The position numbers and the translations under genes are program-made. A stretch of DNA of 64,000 bases, taken from Serratia marcescens (GTDB lineage Bacteria; Pseudomonadota; Gammaproteobacteria; Enterobacterales; Enterobacteriaceae). Below, piece by piece: positions 8,775-17,898 of the stretch; the stretch's first letter is position 1, and every line of letters starts with the position of its first letter. The notes beneath the pieces were generated by a model. It did no database searches and was not told the DNA's origin. It saw only the letters and a list, made by a program, of their open reading frames with translations. Location: NCBI RefSeq assembly GCF_001902635.1, contig NZ_MJAO01000012.1:62001-126000 (forward strand). The letters are read 5' to 3'.

Positions 8775-10004
8775 TCAGGCTTTGGCCAGCTCCGCCGTCT
8801 GTGCGGCGTCTTCCGTTTCCGCTTCCACCGCCTTCGGCGCTTTGATGAACAGCGTAATCAGCAGAGAAGCGGCGGACAGGACGCCAATCACCATGAAGGT
8901 GGCGTGGAAGCCGCCGAAGTATTTGGCGACGAACGAACCGGCCAGCGCACCCAGACCGAAGCCCTGGTAGATGATGCCGTAGTTCTTGCTGTGGTTTTTC
9001 AGGCCGAAGAAGTCGCCGACAATCGCCGGGAATACGGTGATGTTACCGCCGAAGCAGAAGGCCACCGCGCCGACGCAGATGAAGAACAGCGTGTGGTTCA
9101 GGGTCAGGCAGCTCAGCGCGACAATCGCCAGCACGGTAACCAACATGGTGAAGCTGATGACGCGCATGCGGCCCACTTTATCGGACAGCGTGCCCAGGAT
9201 GATGCGGCCGGCGGTGTTGAAGATGGCGACGGCGGACACGGTGTTGGCGGCGGTGGCCAAATCCATCCCGGCCAGCTGAACGCCCATGTCTTTCACGATG
9301 CCGATCAGGTACAGACCGCTCATGCAGGCCGCGAAGAAGATGGTGAACAGCAGGTAAGCTTCTTTGGTGGCCAGCATCTGGCGCACGCTGAAGTCGTTGC
9401 CCAGACCGTTGGCGCCTGGCTGTGCGGCGTGGGTCGCCAGTACCGGCTCTTTCAGCAGCAGTGAACCGACGACGATCAGGCCCATCACGATGGCGCCCCA
9501 GTAGAAGAAGGCGCCGGAAACGCCGACGTCGGCGATCAATGCGGCGTTGACGTATTTGAACAGCAGGCTGCCGCTGCCGAAGGCGCCGACGGAGATGCCG
9601 GAAATCAGGCCCTTGTTGGCCGGGAACCACTTAATCAGGTTGGACAGGGTAGAGATGTAGGCGATGCCGACCGCAAAGCCCACCACCACGCCGGCCAGCA
9701 GGTAGATCATGTCGAGCGAGCTGACGTGGGCACTGGCGATAAGACCCAGGCCGACCAGAATGCCGGAACACAGCGTCAGATTGCGGATGCCGAAGCGTTC
9801 TTGCAGTTTGCCGGCGAACAGCGTGGCGAAGGCCAGGAAGAAGCTGGTGATGGAGAAGGTGGTGGCGACGTCCGCCAAACCCCAGTGGAACTTGTCGACC
9901 AGCGGCTGGTTGAACAGGCTCCAGGTGTAGATGGTGCCCAGACCCATCTGACAGATGATGGTGCCGAGAACGATTAAGCTGCGATTTGCCGGTTTGGTGT
10001 TCAT
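8775..10004 (-). CDS. MFS transporter, YhjX-like (OxlT family)
   Basis: A 409-residue, 12-helix major facilitator of the oxalate/formate antiporter group, similar along its length to E. coli YhjX (shared TIYTWSLFNQPL-like start, AGKLQERFGI, WFPANKGLISG, GNITVFPAIVGDFFGLKNHSKNYG). E. coli yhjX is the known target of the pyruvate-responsive YpdA/YpdB system, and here the gene lies only one gene away from ypdBA. YpdB-like repeats lie upstream. The substrate is probably a small monocarboxylate such as pyruvate, but this is unproven. Confidence 0.85.
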   Translation of the reverse strand: MNTKPANRSLIVLGTIICQMGLGTIYTWSLFNQPLVDKFHWGLADVATTFSITSFFLAFATLFAGKLQERFGIRNLTLCSGILVGLGLIASAHVSSLDMIYLLAGVVVGFAVGIAYISTLSNLIKWFPANKGLISGISVGAFGSGSLLFKYVNAALIADVGVSGAFFYWGAIVMGLIVVGSLLLKEPVLATHAAQPGANGLGNDFSVRQMLATKEAYLLFTIFFAACMSGLYLIGIVKDMGVQLAGMDLATAANTVSAVAIFNTAGRIILGTLSDKVGRMRVISFTMLVTVLAIVALSCLTLNHTLFFICVGAVAFCFGGNITVFPAIVGDFFGLKNHSKNYGIIYQGFGLGALAGSFVAKYFGGFHATFMVIGVLSAASLLITLFIKAPKAVEAETEDAAQTAELAKA

Positions 10005-10093
10005 GGCCGGTCTCCTTCCTGTGTGTGCGTTGCCGGGCGTGAGCCGCTGGCTGAAATTTGCGGGGTGAATCTGTGTTCCCGCGGTATGGGCTT

Positions 10094-10099
10094 ATTATA
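10094..10099 (-). promoter_or_regulatory. -10 box of the YhjX-like gene
   Basis: On the minus strand this reads TATAAT, about 90 bases upstream of the start codon. The region 17 bases further upstream is GC-rich with no recognisable -35, as expected for an activator-dependent promoter. Confidence 0.4.
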
Positions 10100-10153
10100 T
10101 GGCCGGCGCCGCCGGCGGACGGCGGATCGGGAATGAGTTGCACGACGGAAGGA

Positions 10154-10214
10154 ATGAAATGCATTTTATGCGGCGTGAGTTGCCGTTTTAGCGCCGAAAA
10201 GCGCGTGAAATGCC
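10154..10214 (-). promoter_or_regulatory. Three YpdB-like direct repeats upstream of the YhjX-like gene
   Basis: On the + strand these read ATGAAATGCA (10154-10163), GTGAGTTGCC (10175-10184) and GTGAAATGCC (10205-10214). They are complements of the E. coli YpdB half-site GGCATTTCAT, with one, three and one mismatches. The first two are separated by exactly 11 bases, the spacer known from the E. coli yhjX promoter; the third is 30 bases further on. YpdB binding is inferred. Confidence 0.6.
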
Positions 10215-10225
10215 GTGAGTGACAC

Positions 10226-10239
10226 GTGATCTACATCAA
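10226..10239. promoter_or_regulatory. CRP/FNR-type operator between YhjX-like and DUF2502 genes
   Basis: GTGATCTACATCAA matches the FNR consensus TTGAT-N4-ATCAA with one mismatch, and also resembles a CRP site. It could serve either divergent gene. Confidence 0.45.
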
Positions 10240-10401
10240 AGATATCAACGATTTATTGTTAATCATCGGTGAACGATTGTGGTGAAATTGTGAAGGATGC
10301 GTCTGAAAGGCGTAAATCGGCATTGCGCCTATAGAGCGGCGGTGAGCGCGGGACTATGTTATCTGCGATCGGATAAGGTCCGCTCTGCAGGAGTCTGTGA
10401 A

Positions 10402-10740
10402 ATGAAAAAAACGCTGTTGTTACTGGCCGCGCTGCTGGCGCTGCCGCTGGCGAGCCAGGCCGACGTGTCCATCGGCGTAAACGTGCCGGGCCTGTCGCTG
10501 CATATCGGCGATCGCGACAATCGTGGCCACTATTGGGACGGCTATCGCTGGCGCGACCCGCGCTGGTGGGCCGATCACCACCGGTATGAACGCCCGCGCG
10601 GGTATTATTACGGCCCGCCGCCACGGGTGATTTACTACGGGCCGCCGCCGCGCGACTGGCGCGACCGGCCGCATTACCGTATGCCGCCGCCACCGCCGCC
10701 GCCGGGTTACTACTATTACCGCCCAGGCCCGCGCTGGTAA
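10402..10740 (+). CDS. DUF2502 family secreted protein, second copy
   Basis: 112 residues with a clean signal peptide (MKKTLLLLAALLALPLASQA). The family core NVPGLSLHIGDRDNRGHYW and DGYRWRDPRWW follows, then a Pro/Tyr/Arg-rich tail with poly-Pro runs. The ATG is chosen for the signal peptide; an upstream in-frame start would add residues without family support. It lies between the YhjX-like transporter and ypdB and runs convergently into ypdB, four bases away. Function unknown; periplasmic location is likely. Its tail differs from the His-rich tail of the paralogue at 532-942. Confidence 0.82.
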   Translation: MKKTLLLLAALLALPLASQADVSIGVNVPGLSLHIGDRDNRGHYWDGYRWRDPRWWADHHRYERPRGYYYGPPPRVIYYGPPPRDWRDRPHYRMPPPPPPPGYYYYRPGPRW

Positions 10741-10744
10741 GCGC

Positions 10745-11479
10745 TTACAGGCGCATCAGCTTGCGGAACTCTTTCACCTTGCTGCGGCTGACCGGCACTT
10801 CAAATTCCAGGTCGCTCAGCCGCAGAATGTAGGTGTTGTTGAACCAGGGCACGATCTCGCGGATCTTCGCCAGGTTAACGCAGTAAGAGCGGTGGCAGCG
10901 GAAGAAATGCGCTTCCGGCAGCCGGCCGTAAAACTCGGTGATGTTCATCGGCATCACGAACTCTTCCCGGCGGGTATAGACCCGCGTCACCTTTTCATCG
11001 GCGGCGGCGTAGTAGATGTCGTTGATGTCGGTAACGATGATCCGCTCGTCTTTGATCAGGTTGATGCTATGGCTGCCGCGGCTCGGCGCGCTGGTCGGCT
11101 CCGCCGCGCCGGCGGGGCGATTATGCAGTGCCTCCAACTTTTGCAGCATGGTGACGATGCGCGCCTCGTGGTAGGGCTTGAGGATATAGTCGAACGCCTC
11201 GATCTCGAATGCTTCCACCGCGTGCTCTTTATAGGCGGTGATGAACACGATCGACGGGCGATGGGCGAACTTGCTGATGTTTTGCGCCAGCAGCACGCCA
11301 TCCAGCGACGGGATGTTGATGTCGAGGAAAATGGCGTCGACCTGGTGGGTTTGCAGGTATTTCAAGACGTCGAGGCCGTCCTCGAAGGTGGCGACGATAT
11401 CGATATTGCTGTGTTTCTTGATCAGATAGCTGAGTTCTTCCTGTGCCAGGAATTCGTCTTCCACGATGATGGCTTTCAT
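10745..11479 (-). CDS. ypdB: Response regulator YpdB (LytTR family)
   Basis: 244 residues: an N-terminal receiver domain (acidic VEDE, phospho-acceptor Asp in [25 protein letters not shown]) and a C-terminal LytTR DNA-binding domain ([36 protein letters not shown]). It is nearly collinear with E. coli YpdB, which activates yhjX when extracellular pyruvate is sensed. Its start overlaps the ypdA stop by four bases, indicating translational coupling. Confidence 0.95.
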   Translation of the reverse strand: MKAIIVEDEFLAQEELSYLIKKHSNIDIVATFEDGLDVLKYLQTHQVDAIFLDINIPSLDGVLLAQNISKFAHRPSIVFITAYKEHAVEAFEIEAFDYILKPYHEARIVTMLQKLEALHNRPAGAAEPTSAPSRGSHSINLIKDERIIVTDINDIYYAAADEKVTRVYTRREEFVMPMNITEFYGRLPEAHFFRCHRSYCVNLAKIREIVPWFNNTYILRLSDLEFEVPVSRSKVKEFRKLMRL

Positions 11480-13185
11480 GAGGCCTCCCCGACCGGCGGC
11501 GCGCTCGGCTCTTGGTGCAGCTTGCCGCCGTTTTTGCTGATGTAGAACGCGATTTCGGTACCCGGCTCCAGGCGGCGGATATGCAGCCCTTCACCGTACA
11601 GCAGCGACACGCGGTGGTGCACGTTGAGCAGGCCAATATTGTGGCCCGGCATCTCGTTGCGCGCCACCCGGTCGATGGTTTCCTGATTGATGCCGTGGCC
11701 AGTATCCTTCACCGAAATTTTCACCCGATCGCCCTGATCTTTCACCGCGATCACCACCACCCCTTTACCCTTGCAGGGCTGGATGCCGTGCACGATGGCG
11801 TTCTCCACCAGCGGCTGGATCAGCAGGCTGGGAATGCGCACCGAGACGTCGTCGTCGATGTCGTAAATCACCGTCAGCTTGGCGCCGAAGCGCGCCTGTT
11901 CGATGGCGATATAGTCCTGAATCTGATGCAGTTCTTTGCGGATATCGATCAGTTCGTCGTTCAGCTCCAGGTTGTAGCGCAGGTAGCGCGACAGGTTGAT
12001 GATCAGTTGGCGCGCGGTATCCGGATTCAGGCGGATAGAGGAAGAGATGGCGTTCAGCGCGTTGAACAGGAAGTGCGGATTAATCTTGCTCTGCAGCGCG
12101 CGCATTTCGGCTTTGTCCGCCATTTGGCGCAGGTGCTCAATGCGGGAAACCTCCATCTGCGTGGAGATGATCTGCGACAGCCCGACCGCCATCACCTTCA
12201 GCGTGTTGGTGATCTGGTGGGCGTGACAGTAGTAGATTTTCAGTGCCCCGGTCACTTCGCCTTTTTCCCACAGCGGCACCACCAGCTGCGAATGGATCTG
12301 CGGCGCCGCCGGGTTTTCCAGGTTGTTCTTGATGATGATTTTGCCGTGGCGAATGCTTTCGCGGGTGACGCGGCTCAACCCTTCGCGGCCGATCGGGTAG
12401 GCTTCGCGCCCCACGCCGACGTAGGCCAGCACCTGATGGGTATCGGTGATCGCCACGGCGTCGGCACGGATGTCCTGGCGGATGATATCGCAGATGGTGG
12501 CCAGCGATTCACTGTTGATGTTGCGGAAATAGGGCAGCGTCTTGTGGGCAATATCCAGCGCCAGCTTGGCCTGGCGCGCGGCGATCACCTCTTTTTCATC
12601 CTCGACGCTCTGCACCAGCAGCACGATCAGGCCGATGCACACCGTGCCGAGGATCATCGGCAGCGCGATCTGCGACACGATGTCCAACCCGAGCTCGGTC
12701 GGCTTGGCCCACAGCACGATCAGCAGCATGGTAAGGGATTCACACAGCATGCCGCCGACGATGCCGGCGCGCCAGCGCTGCTCTTTTTTCACCTTGAGGT
12801 TGATGTAACCGGCGCTGATGCCGGCGATGATGCTGGTGATCAGGCAGGGCACCGAGGTGATGCCGCCGATATCGATCAGATAACGGTGCACCCCGGCGAC
12901 GATGCCGGTGACGATCCCTACCCAGGGGCCGAACAGGATGCCGCCGGCCATGATGGCGATGACGCGCACGTTGACCAGCGATCCTTCGACGTTGATGCCG
13001 GAGTAGGTGCTGAACAGCGCGAACAGCGAGAAGATCGCCGTGACGATGCCGAGCTCGAGCGGCGTATGGTCTTCTTTTTGCAGCAGTTGGCGGAACAGCC
13101 GGGTGCGGGTCAGGAAAAACAGACAGATCAACATCAGCGCGGCGCGATCAAACACCGCCAACAGCATTTCAAAAAAAGGGTGCAC
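11476..13185 (-). CDS. ypdA: Pyruvate-responsive sensor histidine kinase YpdA (LytS family)
   Basis: 569 residues. An N-terminal 5TM-LYT membrane sensor (about residues 1-200, with [20 protein letters not shown]) is followed by a GAF-like region and a histidine kinase core with the phospho-acceptor motif [16 protein letters not shown] and ATPase boxes VENAIVHG and DTGHGI. It is collinear with E. coli YpdA, whose system responds to high extracellular pyruvate. It is the first gene of ypdAB. Confidence 0.94.
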   Translation of the reverse strand: MHPFFEMLLAVFDRAALMLICLFFLTRTRLFRQLLQKEDHTPLELGIVTAIFSLFALFSTYSGINVEGSLVNVRVIAIMAGGILFGPWVGIVTGIVAGVHRYLIDIGGITSVPCLITSIIAGISAGYINLKVKKEQRWRAGIVGGMLCESLTMLLIVLWAKPTELGLDIVSQIALPMILGTVCIGLIVLLVQSVEDEKEVIAARQAKLALDIAHKTLPYFRNINSESLATICDIIRQDIRADAVAITDTHQVLAYVGVGREAYPIGREGLSRVTRESIRHGKIIIKNNLENPAAPQIHSQLVVPLWEKGEVTGALKIYYCHAHQITNTLKVMAVGLSQIISTQMEVSRIEHLRQMADKAEMRALQSKINPHFLFNALNAISSSIRLNPDTARQLIINLSRYLRYNLELNDELIDIRKELHQIQDYIAIEQARFGAKLTVIYDIDDDVSVRIPSLLIQPLVENAIVHGIQPCKGKGVVVIAVKDQGDRVKISVKDTGHGINQETIDRVARNEMPGHNIGLLNVHHRVSLLYGEGLHIRRLEPGTEIAFYISKNGGKLHQEPSAPPVGEAS

Positions 13186-13218
13186 GACGGGTTCTCGCTG
13201 CGGCCTACGGATGGCGGC

Positions 13219-13224
13219 AGTATA
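13219..13224 (-). promoter_or_regulatory. Possible -10 box of ypdAB
   Basis: Minus-strand TATACT lies about 34 bases upstream of the ypdA start. The expected -35 position falls within the GC-rich hairpin at 13239-13260 and has no consensus. Confidence 0.3.
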
Positions 13225-13238
13225 CCACAGCGAGAGCG

Positions 13239-13260
13239 GCCCGTGGCGGGCGCCACGGGC
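13239..13260. other. Perfect 10-bp hairpin between DUF1479 gene and ypdA
   Basis: GCCCGTGGCG (13239-13248) pairs with CGCCACGGGC (13251-13260). It follows the stop of the minus-strand DUF1479 gene and precedes the ypdA promoter. No U-tract follows, so termination is possible but unproven. Confidence 0.4.
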
Positions 13261-13266
13261 GGGGGA

Positions 13267-14511
13267 TCAGCCCATGCCGAGCTGCGCTTTGCCCAGCGGC
13301 GTCAGCAGGTCGGCGGTGGCGCGGCCGTCGAAATCCACCTCGAAGTCGTCGGGGGCGAAGTCCGGCGGCGTTCTGCCATTGATAAAGCTCGGCAGCTGGC
13401 GCTGCAGATAGGCGTCGTTTTTCTCGCAGCCCGGCGCGGCGGCGATGTACATCACGTTGCTGTCGAACTCGCCGTGATGCTCGTTCTCCACCGCGTGGAT
13501 CACGTCGCAGTGCCAAAAGACCGTGTCGCCCGGCTCCAGATCGGGAATAGGGGAAATCCCACTCAATAAAAGGGGATGCCATTTTTCCGAGATCGACAGC
13601 GCGCGGCCCGGCGCCGCATCGCACAGGTCGTCGTCGGCGACGTCGTCCTGCAGCGCGCGCAGCAGCACATAGGCCATCGCGTTGGCGATCGGCACCAGGT
13701 TCAGCGTGCCGGCGTTGGTGCGCTGCGGCGTCAATGCCGTCCAGCCCTGGAAGGTGCGGAACATCGAGCAGACCGCCGGGGAGGCTATCTCACGCACCTC
13801 GGTGCGGCCGTCGGCGGCGAAGGGATCGTACTGCTGCCAGTCGCCGGAGAACACGTGGCGATACACATAGCGGAAGTTTTCGTCCAGCCAGCGCTCGATG
13901 GTGCCGCTATCGACGTGCGGCGACAGGCCCAGCGACGAAGAGTTTGGCGGGCGGCGGCGGGTGCGATCGGCGTAGGTGGCGACGCGGGTCGGATCGAAAT
14001 GCTGTTTGCCGTTACTCTCGGTGGCCCACAGGCCGTTGAGGAACACCTGCACCGCATGCATGCGTGCATCCTGCCGCGCTTCGACCTGCGGTTTCGACCA
14101 ATAGATGCCGTAAATCTGCGGTTTGCCGGCGGCCAGCTTGCCGAAATAGTTGTCTTCGGCGGCATTTTTCAACCGCTCGACGAAGTTGTTGCGATCGAGG
14201 TAGTCGCCGATTTCCCGGTTCCAGCCCTCGGCTTTGGCACGGGGAAACACGCCGCGAATGGCGCAGGCGCCGCGCTGTTTGATCAGTGCTTTCTGTTGCT
14301 CGCTGACGCGCTGCTGCAGGATATCTTCCGCGTCGATCTGCGGCACCGGGTTGTGGCCGGCGGCCAGTTCGCGGCGGATCTGCTCGACCTGACCGCGGAT
14401 GTTCTCCTCTAGCGCCAGGAACACCTCGCGGTAGTTGGGCAACGCCTGGCGCAGCCGGCGTTTGACGTTAACGATCGCCTGCGGAATATCGTCGATGATT
14501 AAAGAGGCCAT
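13267..14511 (-). CDS. DUF1479 protein, putative Fe(II)/2-oxoglutarate oxygenase (YbiU-like)
   Basis: 414 residues from ATG 14511, which has GAGGAG about eight bases upstream; the upstream extension of 19 residues is not supported. It resembles E. coli YbiU (421 residues), a DUF1479 protein predicted to adopt the 2OG-Fe(II) oxygenase fold. Candidate metal ligands lie in [16 protein letters not shown] and [16 protein letters not shown]. Substrate unknown. Interruption of the E. coli-like ypdA-alaC order by this gene is a local difference. Confidence 0.78.
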   Translation of the reverse strand: MASLIIDDIPQAIVNVKRRLRQALPNYREVFLALEENIRGQVEQIRRELAAGHNPVPQIDAEDILQQRVSEQQKALIKQRGACAIRGVFPRAKAEGWNREIGDYLDRNNFVERLKNAAEDNYFGKLAAGKPQIYGIYWSKPQVEARQDARMHAVQVFLNGLWATESNGKQHFDPTRVATYADRTRRRPPNSSSLGLSPHVDSGTIERWLDENFRYVYRHVFSGDWQQYDPFAADGRTEVREIASPAVCSMFRTFQGWTALTPQRTNAGTLNLVPIANAMAYVLLRALQDDVADDDLCDAAPGRALSISEKWHPLLLSGISPIPDLEPGDTVFWHCDVIHAVENEHHGEFDSNVMYIAAAPGCEKNDAYLQRQLPSFINGRTPPDFAPDDFEVDFDGRATADLLTPLGKAQLGMG

Positions 14512-14678
14512 GGTGTTCTCCTCGTGCCGCGTGGTTAGCGCGGCCGGCAGTTGTAGGGAATCGGGCAAGACGTTATGGTTTTGTGGTTTTAACGTGAATG
14601 ATTATCGGCAACCAATCGGGGAAAATAAAGAGATATCTTTCATTCGTAAGTTCATCTTTTTCGTTTTTCGGAGATTTT

Positions 14679-15218
14679 ATGAAGCTGGTCACTGAACGTC
14701 TGAACTTGCAGTCGATAACCGCCGACGACTGGCCGCTGTTTCTGCGCCTGTATCAGGATCCTGATGTGATCCGCTATATCGCCGATCCGCTCAGCGAAGC
14801 GGAGATCCGAGAGCGTTTCGAAACGCGGCTGCCGGCCTGGGACAAACACGGCGAGCAGTGGCTATGCCTGGTGATGCATGAGAAACACAGCGGGGAAGCG
14901 GTGGGCATTACCGGCTTTCGCCCTCGGTGGTTGCCGTATCGGCAGGCGGAGGTGGGATACGGGAGTTTGCCTTCCGGGCAGGGCAAGGGTTATGGCAAGG
15001 AGTCGCTGCGGGCGGTGCTGGATTTTGCGGTGAACGGCTGCGGCTTTCACAAGCTGACCGCCACCGTGACCGCGGGCAACCTCGCCTCGCGCGGCCTGCT
15101 GGAGTCCTGCGGCTTTCAGCTGGAAGGTACGCTGCGCGACAACTACCGTCTGGCGGGGCAGTGGCGCGACGACTGGCTGTTCGGGCTGTTGGCGGCGGAG
15201 TTTCAGGGCGGCGAATAA
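14679..15218 (+). CDS. GNAT-family N-acetyltransferase
   Basis: 179 residues starting [13 protein letters not shown], the typical opening of RimJ/RimL-type acetyltransferases. The acetyl-CoA loop motif [34 protein letters not shown]-like motif B, and RDDWLFGLL ending are visible. GGAG precedes the ATG by seven bases. The acceptor substrate is not predictable; ribosomal protein or small-molecule acetylation are both possible. Confidence 0.83.
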   Translation: MKLVTERLNLQSITADDWPLFLRLYQDPDVIRYIADPLSEAEIRERFETRLPAWDKHGEQWLCLVMHEKHSGEAVGITGFRPRWLPYRQAEVGYGSLPSGQGKGYGKESLRAVLDFAVNGCGFHKLTATVTAGNLASRGLLESCGFQLEGTLRDNYRLAGQWRDDWLFGLLAAEFQGGE

Positions 15219-15337
15219 AAATATCGCGCCGGGTATCGACAAGCTCGTCGGCGCTGCGCTATGTTCGGTGTTCGGTCAGTTCGCTGGCCTGCGTCGCTCG
15301 GACGGTCCGGGCGCTAACGTTTATCGAGGAATCCCCT

Positions 15338-16564
15338 ATGGCTGATAACAGTCCACAGCGCCGTTTCACGCGCATTGAACGTCTTCCCCCTTACGTATTC
15401 AACATCACCGCCGAACTGAAGATGGCCGCCCGCCGTCGCGGCGAGGATATTATCGACTTCAGCATGGGTAACCCCGACGGCCCGACGCCGCCGCACATCG
15501 TGGAAAAACTGTGCGCCGTCGCCCAGCGCGACGACACCCACGGTTACTCCACCTCACGCGGCATTCCGCGCCTGCGCCGCGCCATTTCGCGCTGGTATGC
15601 CGATCGTTATCAGGTGGATATCGATCCGGAAAGCGAAGCCATCGTCACCATCGGTTCGAAAGAGGGCCTGGCGCACCTGATGTTGGCGACCCTCGATCAC
15701 GGCGATACCGTGCTGGTGCCTAACCCCAGTTATCCGATCCACATTTACGGTGCGGTGATCGCCGGCGCTCAGGTGCGTTCGGTGCCGCTGGTGGACGGCG
15801 TGGATTTCTTCGGTGAGCTGGAGCGCGCCATTCGGGAAACCATTCCACGCCCGAAAATGATGATCCTCGGCTTCCCGTCCAACCCGACCGCACAGTGCGT
15901 GGAGTTGGATTTCTTCGAGCGGGTGGTGGCGCTGGCCAAACAGTATAACGTGCTGGTGATCCACGACCTGGCCTATGCCGACATCGTCTATGACGGCTGG
16001 AAAGCGCCGTCGATCATGCAGGTGCCGGGGGCGAAAGACATTGCGGTGGAGTTCTTCACCCTGTCGAAGAGCTATAACATGGCCGGCTGGCGCATCGGCT
16101 TTATGGTTGGTAACCCCGAGCTGGTCAGCGCACTGGCGCGCATCAAGAGTTATCACGATTACGGCACCTTTACGCCGCTGCAGGTGGCGGCCATCGCCGC
16201 GCTGGAGGGCGATCAGCAGTGCGTGCGCGATATCGCCGAGCAGTATCGGCAGCGCCGCAATGTGCTGGTGAAGGGGCTGCATGAGGCCGGCTGGATGGTG
16301 GAAAATCCGAAGGCATCGATGTACGTGTGGGCGAAAATTCCCGAGCCTTATGCCCATCTCGGCTCGCTGGAGTTCGCCAAACGCCTGTTGGCGGAAGCCA
16401 AGGTTTGCGTCTCGCCGGGTATCGGCTTCGGCGACTACGGCGATACCCACGTGCGTTTCGCACTGATCGAGAATCAGGATCGCATTCGCCAGGCGGTGCG
16501 CGGCATCAAGGCGATGTTCCGTGCTGACGGGCTGTTGAAACCGGCCAAAGGCGGCGCCAAATAA
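15338..16564 (+). CDS. alaC: Alanine aminotransferase AlaC
   Basis: A 408-residue class I/II PLP aminotransferase, collinear with E. coli AlaC (YfdZ), which makes alanine from pyruvate and glutamate. The PLP lysine is Lys244 in [15 protein letters not shown]; the cofactor motifs [11 protein letters not shown] and HDLAYADI are present. A CGAGGA ribosome-binding site sits before ATG 15338; the long upstream extension of this frame overlaps the GNAT gene and is not real. A strong terminator follows. Confidence 0.93.
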   Translation: MADNSPQRRFTRIERLPPYVFNITAELKMAARRRGEDIIDFSMGNPDGPTPPHIVEKLCAVAQRDDTHGYSTSRGIPRLRRAISRWYADRYQVDIDPESEAIVTIGSKEGLAHLMLATLDHGDTVLVPNPSYPIHIYGAVIAGAQVRSVPLVDGVDFFGELERAIRETIPRPKMMILGFPSNPTAQCVELDFFERVVALAKQYNVLVIHDLAYADIVYDGWKAPSIMQVPGAKDIAVEFFTLSKSYNMAGWRIGFMVGNPELVSALARIKSYHDYGTFTPLQVAAIAALEGDQQCVRDIAEQYRQRRNVLVKGLHEAGWMVENPKASMYVWAKIPEPYAHLGSLEFAKRLLAEAKVCVSPGIGFGDYGDTHVRFALIENQDRIRQAVRGIKAMFRADGLLKPAKGGAK

Positions 16565-16572
16565 CCCTGTCA

Positions 16573-16602
16573 GGCCGGGCGTTCGCCCGGCCTTATTTTT
16601 TC
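16573..16602 (+). terminator. alaC terminator
   Basis: GGCCGGGC (16573-16580) pairs with GCCCGGCC (16585-16592) around a GTTC loop, followed by TTATTTTTT. Confidence 0.88.
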
Positions 16603-16674
16603 TGTCCCAAGGTTTTCTTCATCATTTCCCCATTATGCTCAACTACGCTGATTTTTATTTTTTGGATAGAGTGT

Positions 16675-17199
16675 ATGAGCAACCGCTACGCGCGATCGCA
16701 AATCGTTTTACATTGGCTGACGCTGCTGATGGTGATCCTCACCTACGCGGCGATGTGGCTGAAGGACTCGGTGCCGGACGATCTGGTACCGATAGTTAAA
16801 AACCTGCATTTTAACTTTGGCGTATCGGTCTTTGTCCTGATGCTTATTCGGCTGGCGGCGCGTTCTTTTTATGCCGTACCGCCGACGACGCCACCGCTGG
16901 CCGAATGGCAAGAAGTGGGCGCCAAGATCTTTCACTGGCTGCTGTATGTGGTCTTTCTGATGTTGCCGCTGCTGGGGATGTTGACCCTGGCTTACGGCGG
17001 GAAATCGTGGTCTTTGCTGGGCTGGCCGGTGCCACAGTGGGTGACGCCGGATCCGGTGATGCGCAAGTTGGTCAAAACGGTCCATGAGACGCTGGCTAAC
17101 ATCGGCTACTTTGTCATTGGTGCGCATGCGTTGGCCGCGCTGTATCACCACTACCTGCGCAAGGACGATACCCTGCGCCGCATGATGCCGGGCAAATGA
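16675..17199 (+). CDS. Cytochrome b561 (CybB family)
   Basis: A 174-residue inner-membrane diheme cytochrome with four helices. Candidate heme-ligand histidines lie in IVLHWLTLLM, KNLHFNFGVSV, KTVHETLANI and IGAHALAALYHHY. CybB-type proteins oxidise quinol and can act as superoxide:ubiquinone oxidoreductases. Start ATG 16675 is the first codon of the frame and precedes the conserved YARSQIVLHW opening. Monocistronic by context. Confidence 0.87.
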   Translation: MSNRYARSQIVLHWLTLLMVILTYAAMWLKDSVPDDLVPIVKNLHFNFGVSVFVLMLIRLAARSFYAVPPTTPPLAEWQEVGAKIFHWLLYVVFLMLPLLGMLTLAYGGKSWSLLGWPVPQWVTPDPVMRKLVKTVHETLANIGYFVIGAHALAALYHHYLRKDDTLRRMMPGK

Positions 17200-17217
17200 G
17201 CGAGCGGCGGAAACGAC

Positions 17218-17241
17218 AAAGGGACGCGTGCGCGTCCCTTT
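17218..17241. terminator. Perfect inverted repeat between cybB-like gene and ypdK
   Basis: AAAGGGACGCG (17218-17228) pairs with CGCGTCCCTTT (17231-17241). It lies between two convergent genes and has short A and T runs at its base, so it probably terminates both. Confidence 0.65.
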
Positions 17242-17266
17242 GGCTGTGTTCCTGGTCAGGCTGCCG

Positions 17267-17341
17267 TCAGGCAACCATCAACATGAAGGTGCCAACCCAA
17301 GCAACCAGCATGAATGAAACGCCCATCAAAAAATACTTCAC
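17267..17341 (-). CDS. ypdK: YpdK-like single-helix membrane microprotein
   Basis: A 24-residue ORF on the minus strand encodes MKYFLMGVSFMLVAWVGTFM and four more residues (LMVA). As I recall it, E. coli YpdK begins MKYFFMGISFM and ends in a similar helix; YpdK is a 23-residue membrane protein encoded near alaC, the same neighbourhood. The start is GTG 17341, with AGGAG seven bases upstream, itself held in a small stem. Nearly the whole peptide is one transmembrane helix. Function unknown. Confidence 0.85.
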   Translation of the reverse strand: MKYFLMGVSFMLVAWVGTFMLMVA

Positions 17342-17347
17342 TGAACA

Positions 17348-17362
17348 ACTCCTGTCTGGAGT
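17348..17362 (-). promoter_or_regulatory. Stem sequestering the ypdK ribosome-binding site
   Basis: ACTCC (17348-17352) and GGAGT (17358-17362) form a 5-bp stem. On the minus strand it includes most of the AGGAG that serves the GTG start, so translation may be structure-dependent. Confidence 0.35.
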
Positions 17363-17644
17363 CCTCGCCAGCAATGATCCCGATTGTTGTGCTGAGTGTT
17401 TTATGGGCAACCTGCTTTTCGGGCGGGTTCTTCCAAGCGAAAGAACAACGTCCTCGAGCGCGGGTTGTCCGGTTGTCGCGCCTCATGCTCCGTGAGGTAA
17501 AATCCGAACCGCGACAGGATCGGCGCTAATGTACTCTCAATACTGGTCTGATTTCAATACTGTGTTTTTGATCACAATTTTCGGCTGTTTTTTAAACGCG
17601 GTGCACTGTTTTATAACGCTTTTTATTGGCGGGCGGCATGAAGT

Positions 17645-17662
17645 AGCCCGCTGTTGCGGGCT
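17645..17662. other. Small GC hairpin
   Basis: AGCCCGC (17645-17651) pairs with GCGGGCT (17656-17662) around TGTT. It lies just past the end of the YmiA-like ORF (minus strand) but lacks a U-tract in that direction; rightward it has only TTT. Confidence 0.4.
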
Positions 17663-17697
17663 TTAAAATAGGGCGGTTGCAATGTTGTGGCAGACGG

Positions 17698-17793
17698 TCA
17701 GGCGACGGCGTGGATGCCGGTCGCCAAAATGACCCAAAAAACGAGACAAGACAGCAGAATGACGGCCCAGATATGACGGCGACTCCACTCCAT
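17698..17793 (-). CDS. YmiA-like single-helix microprotein
   Basis: A 31-residue ORF on the minus strand reads MEWSRRHIWAVILLSCLVFW followed by VILATGIHAVA. It has a positively charged N-terminus and a single hydrophobic helix. The pattern of a basic pair, W-A-V, S, FWV and A resembles the C-terminal helix of E. coli YmiA as I recall it. AAGG lies six bases before the ATG. Homology is tentative; translation is supported by the good ribosome-binding site. Confidence 0.6.
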   Translation of the reverse strand: MEWSRRHIWAVILLSCLVFWVILATGIHAVA

Positions 17794-17898
17794 TTTTAGC
17801 CTTCGTTGTTGCGACAAGTGATTAGGTAACGATCATATCGGCGCCAAATGGGGAAAATTTAGCCCTATTGGATAATATTTCGCTAACTTATTGCTAAC

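Larger units (their letters stand above)
17342..17697. other. Gene-free region between two microprotein genes
   Basis: This 356-base stretch carries the leader and promoter of ypdK (minus strand) and a small hairpin near 17645-17662. The part from 17525 to 17640 is clearly AT-richer than its surroundings. I see no supported ORF; the + strand frame through it has no family features. Confidence 0.5.

Noticed and set aside
11512-13569. 685-residue antisense frame over ypdA
   Set aside because: It is the mirror of ypdA in GC-rich DNA, has no motifs and is His/Asp/Gln-biased as antisense frames are; ypdA is collinear with its E. coli counterpart.
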